A DNA stretch of 64,000 nt from Fimenecus sp045594645 (GTDB taxonomy: Bacteria > Bacillota > Clostridia > Oscillospirales > Acutalibacteraceae), in contig JAZNYY010000043.1 in the NCBI GenBank assembly GCA_045594645.1, forward strand, positions 29,057 through 93,056, written 5' to 3'. A program made the position numbers and the translations under genes. Of this stretch, positions 57,174-64,000 are shown piece by piece (position 1 is the first letter of the stretch; each line of letters opens with the position of its first letter). Under the pieces are notes generated by a model, which did no database searches, was not told where the DNA came from, and worked only from the letters and a program-made list of their open reading frames with translations.

Positions 57174-58624
57174 TTCTTTAAATCTTTTAATTTGGGTAAT
57201 TCACGCTTTTTACGGATATAGATTTTCTCTTGGTATTCGCCGTCGTCACATTTTTCTACCACAACCATAAAGAGTGTTACGAGCATCAAATAAGGCAGCG
57301 GGCAGAAAATACCGGGATTTACAAGTGACATCATCTCAAGACTTATATATGACAAGAAAATTGTCATATTGAAAAGTGTAGCCTTTTTCCAAATGAGCAT
57401 ATTGCGTTTAATAAACTGATAACCGAATGCAAGAATTCCCACAACACCAAAGCTTGCAGCAATCTGGATAGGCTCGCAATGATACCAGCAAAGTGATCCC
57501 GCCGCATTATCAAATATATCACGGTTGCCCATATAACCAAGTCCCGTACCTAAAATCGGGTGGTTTAAGAAATCGTCAATTCCGCGGGCATAGTGAGCTA
57601 CTCTCGTCTCAGTATTTTCACCCATAAGCACACCGTTGAGCGCTCTGAAAATACGGTCTACTGTATAACCGAGGAACTCGGTAATCTGCGGTGCAAAAAT
57701 CAAAAAACCGCAAAGAATACAAATACAGATGATTATATATGCCAGTCTGCGACGCTTATCATATAGCACAAACATAACAATACACATTACAAGCTCAATT
57801 GCGCCGAAAATCATTCCTCCGCGCGAGCCGGTAAGAAGTATTGCCGCATAGAAAATAAAACCGAATACTGAAGCATAAGCTTTTTTGTTTGCCATTAAGA
57901 ATGCAAATGGCATTGTAATCATCAGAATTGTTGAAAGATTATTTCGCCATCTAATGTAAAGTGTTCTGCCTAAATCAAGCACCTTATTTATGTTGATTGC
58001 GTAGTGTGCTATAATCATAAATGATGCAAAAAGCCCAACAACAACCATAAGCTTTGTAAGCTTATCAATAAGGGAGTAATCTCTGCGAACATCAATATGA
58101 GTATAGAAATAGCAATAAATAAGCACCATTCCAAAGCCCATACCAAACATATGATAAAGTGATGAACCGCCGAAATATTCCTCAGGTGCAATAAAGCCCA
58201 CACCGCCAAGCATTATAGAGAATGACACCAAAATCATCGGCACAAGCTGTGAGCCCTTAAAAGAAAGTTTTTTACGGTAAGCTATAAAATGGAAAAGCAA
58301 CATAAAAATAAGCGGTACTGCAAACCATTTAAGCCCCATAAATGTTGCAAGCGAGTCATAGCACCTTATTGCTATAAAATATGTGAACATCGCAGGCGTA
58401 AGCCACCCCATAATATCACGGCAAATCACAAAGCAAGCGCCTGTGATATAAGCCATAAAGATTGTGCCGTAAATCTCAACCTGCGCTTTAGGAAAAGCTG
58501 AACTGAAAGCGGCAATTATTCCTGCAATAGCAAAAAGAATACCCATCCATTTTTCGCTGATTAAAAAGGCTCTTATTTTTTCTATTCTGTTTAAGGATTT
58601 TTCTGATTTGAAAATATACTCCAT
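57164..58624 (-). CDS. O-antigen ligase-like polytopic membrane protein
   Basis: 486 aa with ten or more hydrophobic segments. The large loop (about 330-400, HYARGIDDFLNHPILGTGLGYMGNRDIF ... WYHCEPIQIAASFGVVG) matches the WaaL/Wzy-C region, with HPILGTGLG typical and His as likely catalytic residue. In Gram-positives such proteins attach or polymerise surface glycans or teichoic-type polymers. The start is taken at 58624; the ribosome site (GGGGA) is weak and a GTG five codons earlier cannot be ruled out. No glycosyltransferases adjoin it. Confidence 0.82.
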   Translation of the reverse strand: MEYIFKSEKSLNRIEKIRAFLISEKWMGILFAIAGIIAAFSSAFPKAQVEIYGTIFMAYITGACFVICRDIMGWLTPAMFTYFIAIRCYDSLATFMGLKWFAVPLIFMLLFHFIAYRKKLSFKGSQLVPMILVSFSIMLGGVGFIAPEEYFGGSSLYHMFGMGFGMVLIYCYFYTHIDVRRDYSLIDKLTKLMVVVGLFASFMIIAHYAININKVLDLGRTLYIRWRNNLSTILMITMPFAFLMANKKAYASVFGFIFYAAILLTGSRGGMIFGAIELVMCIVMFVLYDKRRRLAYIIICICILCGFLIFAPQITEFLGYTVDRIFRALNGVLMGENTETRVAHYARGIDDFLNHPILGTGLGYMGNRDIFDNAAGSLCWYHCEPIQIAASFGVVGILAFGYQFIKRNMLIWKKATLFNMTIFLSYISLEMMSLVNPGIFCPLPYLMLVTLFMVVVEKCDDGEYQEKIYIRKKRELPKLKDLKKKA

Positions 58625-58788
58625 TGCACAAATCCCCACAATAACTCATAATAACTATATTTTATTATATATGAAACCTATTTTCTTTCAACAGTTGTTA
58701 CAAAACCTTAATAATTATTACAAAAATCTTACAGAATTTTTTAAAGAGTTTTCAAAGCATAATTCATAGAATGTTCAAGTTTTATCTA

Positions 58789-58816
58789 TTGTTTTGTGAT
58801 ATTTATATGATATATT
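58789..58816 (+). promoter_or_regulatory. Possible promoter of a small RNA
   Basis: TTGTTT (58789-58794), 16 bp, TATATT (58811-58816), with no gene downstream on this strand before the terminator at 58915-58954. Modest match; listed because it completes a promoter-to-terminator unit in a 328-base gap. Confidence 0.4.
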
Positions 58817-58822
58817 TTAGTC

Positions 58823-58954
58823 AGTGGTTCACGGGTAGGCTACACCAAAACTACACGATGAATCAAAACCCTTTCATTTTCATTCTCCTTTTTAAACAGC
58901 CGTCCCCCAACGGCAAAAAGAACCTCTCACGCTGAAGTGAGAGGTTCTTTTTTT
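58823..58954 (+). ncRNA. Candidate small RNA in a gene-free gap
   Basis: About 130 bases between the possible promoter and a strong terminator, without an open frame. It contains GGTAGGCTACACC (partly self-complementary), a GCCGT / ACGGC hairpin (58899-58914) and the terminator hairpin. No match to SRP RNA, 6S, tmRNA or RNase P is apparent. Could also be only the tail of an antisense transcript. Confidence 0.35.
58915..58954. terminator. Bidirectional intrinsic terminator
   Basis: 12-bp stem AGAACCTCTCAC / GTGAGAGGTTCT with a 6-nt loop; T-runs on both strands. It ends the leftward ABC exporter operon and any rightward transcript. Confidence 0.88.
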
Positions 58955-60860
58955 ATTGTTCAAAACTGCCTGTATAAAGTTGATAATATTTCCCTTTTTG
59001 CGAAATCAAATCATCGTGGTCGCCACGCTCGATAATCTTTCCGTGCTCAAGCACCATAATGGCTTTTGCATTGCGGACAGTTGAAAGTCTGTGGGCAATA
59101 ACGAATACTGTTCTGCCCTCCATAAGAGCATCCATACCCTTTTCAATCTGCTTTTCTGTTCTTGTATCAATTGAGCTTGTCGCTTCGTCAAGAATAAGCA
59201 CGGGCGGGTCGGCAACTGCCGCACGGGCAATTGATATTAACTGACGCTGACCTTGGCTGAGGTTTGAGCCGTCGCCTGTGAGCATTGTATTATAGCCGTC
59301 GGGCAGATTTGAGATAAAGGAATGTGCATTGGCAATCTTTGCCGCCTCAACAACTTGTTCGTGAGTTGCGTTTAAGTTACCGTAACGGATATTATCTTCA
59401 ATTGTACCTGTGAAAAGATGTGTATCCTGCAAAACAATACCGAGCGAACGACGCAAATCATCCTTTTTGATTTTCTGAATATTTATGCCGTCATAACGGA
59501 TTTTACCCTTATCTATTTCGTAGAAACGGTTGATAAGAATAGTAATTGTTGTTTTACCTGCACCTGTTGAGCCAACAAATGCAATTTTCTGACCGGGTCT
59601 TGCATAGAGAGAAATATCGTCAAGAACAATCTTTTTGCCGTCATAGCTGAAGGTTACATCTTCAAACACAATGTCACCTGCAAGGCGGGTATAGGTAACT
59701 GTACCGTCACCGTGAGTATGCTTCCAAGCCCAGATACCGGTTCTTTTTTCAGCTTCACAGATTTCACCGTTTTCGTCATATTCAGCATTTACAAGCACAA
59801 CATAGCCTTCGTCGATTTCAGGCTTTTCGTCAATTATTGCAAAAATTCTTTCAGCACCCGCAAGAGCCATAAATGCGTTGTTGAACTGCTGTGTGATATT
59901 TGAAATTGGCTGTGTAAAGCTTCTGATATATTGCAAGAATGCCACAATTTCACCGGGAGTCATTGCACCTTTAAGTGCTAAAAGTCCGCCCGTTGCCGCA
60001 GTAATGGCATAGGTAATATGAGAAAGGTTGTTCATAATAGGACCAAGCATACTTGCAAAGGTATTTGCACTTGTTGATGCTTTACGAAGCTTTTCATTGA
60101 TATCATCAAAGTGAGAAACCACCTCGTCTTCGTGGTTAAACACCTTAACAACCTTTTGTCCCTCAATAATTTCTTCAATATAACCGTTTACATTACCTAT
60201 ATTCTCTTGTTGCTTTTTAAAGTAATGAGCACTCTTTTTACCTATTGTCTTTGTAATGAACACCATAACAAACACCATTGCAATAACAATAAGTGTCATC
60301 TGCCAGCTCAGTGACAGCATAATGAAGAATGAGCCCACAATCATAATTCCTGAAGAAATAAACTGCGTAAGACCTTGGCTTATAAACATTCTCAAGGTTT
60401 CAACATCATTTGTGAAACGGCTCATAATTTCGCCGTTTGGTCGGGAATCAAAATAGCTTATGGGCAAATCTGAAAGTGCATCAAACAAATCCTTGCGAAG
60501 AGTATTAAGCGTTCTTTGTGTAAGCCACACGGAGCATTTTGACTGCCCGAATGACGCCAATGCGCCACCTAAGAATACGCAACCCATTACAGCCATCATT
60601 TTGAGAAGTCCGCTGACTAATTCACCCTCAAATTTTTGTCCCACAAGGGGTGTGAGGTAATCATCAATAATGGGCTCAATAAAAAGTGCCGCTGAAACTG
60701 TTGCCAAAGAATTGATTGCCGCAAAAATGAGCATACCAAAAAATAGTCCCTTTTGCTTTAAAATATAGCCAAGAAGACGGCGGATTGTACCCTTTGTATT
60801 CTTGGGTTTTTGCACGGGTCCGCGAGGTCCTCTTCTGCCACCTCCCATTGGTCCTGCCAT
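58953..60860 (-). CDS. ABC exporter, fused permease and ATPase (second half of a pair)
   Basis: 635 aa. A Gly/Pro/Arg-rich N-terminus (MAGPMGGGRRGPRGP) precedes six membrane helices and the nucleotide-binding domain: Walker A GSTGAGKTT, signature LSQGQRQL, Walker B PVLILDEATS, and H-loop IAHRLS. An insertion of about 30 residues (AEYDENGEICEAEKRTGIWAWKHTHGDGTV) lies between the two domains. Forms a heterodimer with the preceding gene, as in BmrCD/LmrCD-type drug exporters; starts on its stop (TAATG). Confidence 0.93.
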   Translation of the reverse strand: MAGPMGGGRRGPRGPVQKPKNTKGTIRRLLGYILKQKGLFFGMLIFAAINSLATVSAALFIEPIIDDYLTPLVGQKFEGELVSGLLKMMAVMGCVFLGGALASFGQSKCSVWLTQRTLNTLRKDLFDALSDLPISYFDSRPNGEIMSRFTNDVETLRMFISQGLTQFISSGIMIVGSFFIMLSLSWQMTLIVIAMVFVMVFITKTIGKKSAHYFKKQQENIGNVNGYIEEIIEGQKVVKVFNHEDEVVSHFDDINEKLRKASTSANTFASMLGPIMNNLSHITYAITAATGGLLALKGAMTPGEIVAFLQYIRSFTQPISNITQQFNNAFMALAGAERIFAIIDEKPEIDEGYVVLVNAEYDENGEICEAEKRTGIWAWKHTHGDGTVTYTRLAGDIVFEDVTFSYDGKKIVLDDISLYARPGQKIAFVGSTGAGKTTITILINRFYEIDKGKIRYDGINIQKIKKDDLRRSLGIVLQDTHLFTGTIEDNIRYGNLNATHEQVVEAAKIANAHSFISNLPDGYNTMLTGDGSNLSQGQRQLISIARAAVADPPVLILDEATSSIDTRTEKQIEKGMDALMEGRTVFVIAHRLSTVRNAKAIMVLEHGKIIERGDHDDLISQKGKYYQLYTGSFEQ

Positions 60861-62620
60861 TATGATTCACCTCCCTGCAAGTCAAAATCGTCACTGCCTT
60901 TTTGCTGTGAATTATAAATATCCTGATAAATTTCGTTGCGTGCGAGCAATTCTTCGTGATTACCAATATCATTTATTCCGCCGTTATCAAGAATGATAAT
61001 CTTGTCACAGTCAGAAACAGAAGAAATTCGCTGTGCAATAATAATTTTTGTAGTGTCGGGAATACTGCTGCGAAGTCCCGCACGGATTTTCGAATCCGTA
61101 TAAGTATCTACTGCACTTGTTGAGTCGTCAAGAATAAGTATTTTCGGTTTTTTGAGAATTGCGCGTGCAATACATAGTCTTTGTTTTTGTCCGCCCGAAA
61201 CATTTACACCGCCTTGACCCAAGTCAGTCTGATACCCCTCAGGGAATGAAGATACAAAGCTATGTGCATCTGCAATTTTGCAGGCCTCTTTGAGCTCTTC
61301 GTCAGTTGCTTCTTTGTTACCCCAACGAAGATTTTCAGCAATTGTGCCCGAGAAAAGAACATTCTTTTGAAGCACCATACTAACCTCTTCGCGAAGCTCG
61401 TGGATTTTATAATCCTTAACATTTACACCACCAACCAAAACTTCGCCTTCAGCAACATCATAAAGGCGTGGAATAAGCTGAACAAGTGACGATTTTGCAG
61501 AGCCCGTTGCACCGATAATACCAACCATTTCACCACTTTCAATTTTAAAGCTTGCGTTGTTGATTACGGGATTGGGCGCACCGCTGTATTTAAAAGAAAC
61601 ATTTTTGAATTCAATTGAGCCATCTTTAACCTCTGTAACAGAGGCTTCATCATCTCTTATGTCGGGAACTTCATTAATAACCTCAAGAATTCGCTTTGCG
61701 CTTGCCTGCGACATAAAGAACTGCGCAATGAGCATTATAAGCATAAGGAAATTCATCAGAATCTGCATTACATAAGTATAAATCGCAGTGAAGTCACCTA
61801 TTAAAAGTGTTTCTGCTGAAATCGCCTTTGCCGCAATATAAAGTATTGCGAGGATTGTGCCGTACATAATAATCATAAAGGCGGGCTGACCCAAAATCAT
61901 AAGATTTTCTGCGTGAAGTGCAGCCGCAAGAAGATTATCATTAGCAGTTTTGAATTTATCCTTTTCATATTTTGAACGGACAAATGCTTTAACAACACGG
62001 ATGTTTGTAAGATTTTCCTGAATTGAGCCGTTAAATCCGTCAAACATTTCAAGCATTTTTTTAAATCTCTTTAATGCTATCGGTGCGAAAATCACAAGGA
62101 TAACAGTAATGAGTGGAAGTGATACTAAAAACGCCTTTGAAACTTCGGGACTTATTCTTATTGTAAACACAAGTGCTACAGCAAACATTACGGGGGCACG
62201 GAACAACATTCTTATAAGCATTAAAAATGTATTCTGCACAGAGTTTACATCGGTCGTAAGACGGGTAATGAGTGACGCTGTACTGAAACGGTCGATATTT
62301 GAGAAAGAGTATTTCTGAATTTTCTCAATCATAACCTCGCGAAGCTTTGCACCGAAGCCCATACCTGCCACAGAGGCAACCCTTGCCGCCATTGTTCCGC
62401 AGAAAAGAGAGCCAAGAGCCAACAATAGCATTTTCCCGCCAAGACGAAGAATTTCGTTCATACTGTCGTCGGTCATTCCGCCCTCTGCCTGAACAAGATT
62501 CACAATATCCGCCATAACAAGCGGAATCATAAGTTCCAAAACGACCTCACCCACCATTAAAACCGGTGAAAGCAGAGCCGGAACAATATATTTTTTTGCA
62601 TATTTCAACAGTTTAAGCAT
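60860..62620 (-). CDS. ABC exporter, fused permease and ATPase (first half of a pair)
   Basis: 586 aa: six membrane helices, then Walker A GATGSAKSS, signature VSGGQKQRL, Walker B PKILILDDSTSAVD. The Walker B is followed by Asp rather than Glu, so this half has the degenerate catalytic site usual in heterodimeric exporters, while the partner keeps Glu. Ala replaces the Gly before Lys in Walker A, another divergence. The ATG at 62620 follows GGAGG and overlaps the MarR stop. Substrate likely a drug or peptide, not predictable. Confidence 0.93.
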   Translation of the reverse strand: MLKLLKYAKKYIVPALLSPVLMVGEVVLELMIPLVMADIVNLVQAEGGMTDDSMNEILRLGGKMLLLALGSLFCGTMAARVASVAGMGFGAKLREVMIEKIQKYSFSNIDRFSTASLITRLTTDVNSVQNTFLMLIRMLFRAPVMFAVALVFTIRISPEVSKAFLVSLPLITVILVIFAPIALKRFKKMLEMFDGFNGSIQENLTNIRVVKAFVRSKYEKDKFKTANDNLLAAALHAENLMILGQPAFMIIMYGTILAILYIAAKAISAETLLIGDFTAIYTYVMQILMNFLMLIMLIAQFFMSQASAKRILEVINEVPDIRDDEASVTEVKDGSIEFKNVSFKYSGAPNPVINNASFKIESGEMVGIIGATGSAKSSLVQLIPRLYDVAEGEVLVGGVNVKDYKIHELREEVSMVLQKNVLFSGTIAENLRWGNKEATDEELKEACKIADAHSFVSSFPEGYQTDLGQGGVNVSGGQKQRLCIARAILKKPKILILDDSTSAVDTYTDSKIRAGLRSSIPDTTKIIIAQRISSVSDCDKIIILDNGGINDIGNHEELLARNEIYQDIYNSQQKGSDDFDLQGGES

Positions 62621-63062
62621 TGTCTTCCTCCTTTGCATAAACCATAAGATTTTCGTTCATTCGTTCCAAAAATGAAATCAGCGTATCGATTTCTTCATCG
62701 GTAAAACCCGTATAGGTTGCAGTATCAACCGTTAAAAACATATTATCAGCAAACTGTGATAATTCCTTACCTTTTTTTGTGAGCTTAAGTGTATTGCGAC
62801 GGGCATCATCTTTGTTTTCAAGACGCACAACAAGGCCCGCCTCTTCCATTCTTTTAAGAGAAGTCGCAACTGAGGGTGCAGAAATATGCAAAAACTCCGC
62901 AATTTCTTTCTGGGTTGCATTTTTATGCTCACTTAAATATTTGAGAATTGGTGGCTGACCGAAATAAAGTCCGTTTTCACGGAATTTACCGTCAATTATA
63001 CTTCTGTGCCTGCAATTAAACTTGCGAAAAGCAGAAGTAACCTTTTTAACTTTTTCTTCCAT
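62613..63062 (-). CDS. MarR-family repressor of the ABC exporter
   Basis: 149 aa winged helix-turn-helix (KNATQKEIAEFLHISAPSVATSLKRMEEAGLVVRLENKDDARRNTLKLTKKG) with the D-x-R wing typical of MarR. First gene of the marR-ABC-ABC operon; its stop overlaps the exporter start. The start could be ATG 63062 or GTG 63071; AGAAGG lies 13 or three bases away, neither ideal. A long inverted repeat upstream is the likely autoregulatory operator. Confidence 0.88.
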   Translation of the reverse strand: MEEKVKKVTSAFRKFNCRHRSIIDGKFRENGLYFGQPPILKYLSEHKNATQKEIAEFLHISAPSVATSLKRMEEAGLVVRLENKDDARRNTLKLTKKGKELSQFADNMFLTVDTATYTGFTDEEIDTLISFLERMNENLMVYAKEEDNA

Positions 63063-63092
63063 ATATTTCACTTACCTTCTGACACAATGGTC

Positions 63093-63133
63093 AAAATAGT
63101 TAACCGTTTAATAATTAATCGGTTAACTATTTT
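63093..63133. promoter_or_regulatory. MarR operator
   Basis: Perfect 14-bp arms AAAATAGTTAACCG and CGGTTAACTATTTT (63093-63106, 63120-63133) around a 13-bp centre that also has TTTAAT / ATTAAT symmetry. It lies about 30 bases before the marR start. Probably bound by one or two MarR dimers. Confidence 0.82.
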
Positions 63134-63309
63134 TATTATATACATATTTTTCACTGTGTCAACCATTAAAATCAGGTCCAAATGTGAATATTTTGTAAAC
63201 AATTTGCAGTTTTGGCGCTCTTGTTACTCATTTAGCGTAACAAAAATGCTTGTTTGCACTATTTATGGAGAGTGTTTTTTATTACACCTCCACGAAAGGA
63301 GCTTAATAA

Positions 63310-63801
63310 ATGAACGAGAAAAAATTCAGTAAAAAAGAAAAGGATTTCTGCCATTGGTATGTACTTTTCAGAAATCCCAAAGAAGCTGCGCAAAGGTCGG
63401 GCTATACCATTATGCCTGAATATTCCGGATTACATCTTCTTGCCAAAAAACATATCCGTGAAAAAATTGAAGAACTCGAAAAAGAAAGTCGCGCCGATGC
63501 AAGTCTTGTGTTGGCGGGCTTTCAACGCCTTGCTTTCGGGTCAATATCTGACGCGGTAAAGCTCATTCTCTCTGCAGGAGCTGACAGTTCCCCCGACATT
63601 GAAAATCTTGACCTTTTCAATGTGTCAGAAATTAAATACACCTGCGGAAAGGGAATGGAAATCAAGTTTTTTGACAGACTTAAAGCCCTTGAGCGTCTCA
63701 GTGAAATCACAGACGGTGAAAAAGATAATTCCGCCCTCTCCTTCTATGAGGCAATTGAGCGAAGTGCAAGGAAAAATACGGAGTGTGAGAACTGTGGCTG
63801 A
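63310..63801 (+). CDS. Phage terminase small subunit
   Basis: 163 aa. An N-terminal helix-turn-helix (FCHWYVLFRNPKEAAQRSGYT) binds the packaging site and a helical C-terminal part forms the oligomer, as in PBSX/XtmA-type small terminases. AAAGGAG precedes the ATG. Overlaps the large subunit by 17 bases. Divergent from the marR operon. Confidence 0.85.
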   Translation: MNEKKFSKKEKDFCHWYVLFRNPKEAAQRSGYTIMPEYSGLHLLAKKHIREKIEELEKESRADASLVLAGFQRLAFGSISDAVKLILSAGADSSPDIENLDLFNVSEIKYTCGKGMEIKFFDRLKALERLSEITDGEKDNSALSFYEAIERSARKNTECENCG

Positions 63802-64000
63802 TATTCAGTTTCGCGAATTCTCACCCAAGCAGCTTATCGTTCTTAACTGGTGGTGTGAAAACAGCCCCTACCGCCACCGTGACGCTATAATCTGCGACGG
63901 TGCAGTGCGTAGCGGTAAAACACTTTGCATGTCAATATCGTTCATTCTTTGGAGCTTCTATCGTTTTTCAGACTGTTCCTTTGCCCTTTGCGGTAAAACA
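63785..64000 (+). CDS. Phage terminase large subunit, N-terminal part (cut by window end)
   Basis: 72 codons visible. The ATPase Walker A-like GAVRSGKT, after FSPKQLIVLNWWCENSPYRHRDAIICD, matches the XtmB/terminase_3 family of large terminases that pump DNA into the capsid. The start is GTG at 63785 or GTG at 63794, inside the small-subunit gene; there is no better candidate. The gene continues beyond the window. Confidence 0.85.
   Translation, partial: MRTVADIQFREFSPKQLIVLNWWCENSPYRHRDAIICDGAVRSGKTLCMSISFILWSFYRFSDCSFALCGKT

Larger units (their letters stand above)
63180..64000 (+). mobile_element. Left end of a prophage
   Basis: Small and large terminase genes start here and the element runs off the window. 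No integrase is seen on this side. The gap 63134-63309 holds an imperfect palindrome GTTACTCATTTAGCGTAAC near 63221-63239 that could be part of a packaging or control site. Confidence 0.75.

Overview
The window comes from a low-GC Gram-positive member of the Clostridia, most likely an uncultured gut Oscillospirales/Ruminococcaceae-type bacterium (inference). Supporting signs are GGAGG-type ribosome sites, a T-box before valS, the Firmicutes rimP-nusA-ylxR-ylxQ-infB-rbfA-nrnA-truB-ribF order, a MurT/GatD pair, an H+/Na+ pyrophosphatase, an ECF transporter S-component, sortase-like and cohesin-like surface proteins, and no outer-membrane genes. I saw no tRNA or rRNA genes and no CRISPR array.

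Layout. 0-5.3 kb: a GH13 glucosidase (cut by the window edge) and a uxuA-uxuB-kdgK-kdgA operon for hexuronate breakdown behind a promoter with an inverted repeat. 5.3-12.7 kb: a histidine phosphatase, an XRE regulator and an operon rlmB / P-type-ATPase-like pseudoenzyme / mgtC / trmN6-like / rsmI. 13-18 kb: RING-like membrane protein, murT, gatD and the pyrophosphatase. 18.1-22.8 kb: an XRE regulator with three operators, then an SOS-type promoter driving a phage-derived lysis and tail-fibre cassette with no head genes. 22.9-33 kb: surface proteins and the large translation/transcription operon ending in an iron alcohol dehydrogenase. 33-39.8 kb: a DUF559 nuclease gene held inside repeat arms, T-box-valS, membrane and regulatory proteins. 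40-49.3 kb: uxaC, a cohesin-like surface protein, a second SOS-box gene, a GH2 glycosidase, a GPH sugar transporter and an AraC regulator. 49.3-64 kb: XRE plus Cys-rich protein, coaX-ECF pair, a palindromic hairpin array, ylmH-like, AlaX-like, fba, rpsF-ssb-rpsR, an O-antigen-ligase-like protein, a MarR-controlled pair of ABC exporters, and the start of a prophage (terminase small and large subunits) running off the right edge.

How genes work together. GH2 glycosidase and GPH transporter could supply sugar or uronate; UxaC, UxuB, UxuA, KdgK and KdgA then form the full isomerase route to pyruvate and glyceraldehyde-3-phosphate. CoaX beside an ECF S-component suggests pantothenate uptake and coenzyme A synthesis.

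Most worth following up: (1) the DUF559 gene bounded by arms of a repeat family scattered over the window, whose conserved GATGAGGTG also acts as its ribosome site; (2) the SOS-box lysis cassette and a second gene with a near-identical box; (3) a palindromic array of GTGAAGT/ACTTCAC heptamers separated by small hairpins; (4) a P1B-ATPase-like protein that has lost its diagnostic catalytic and metal-binding motifs.
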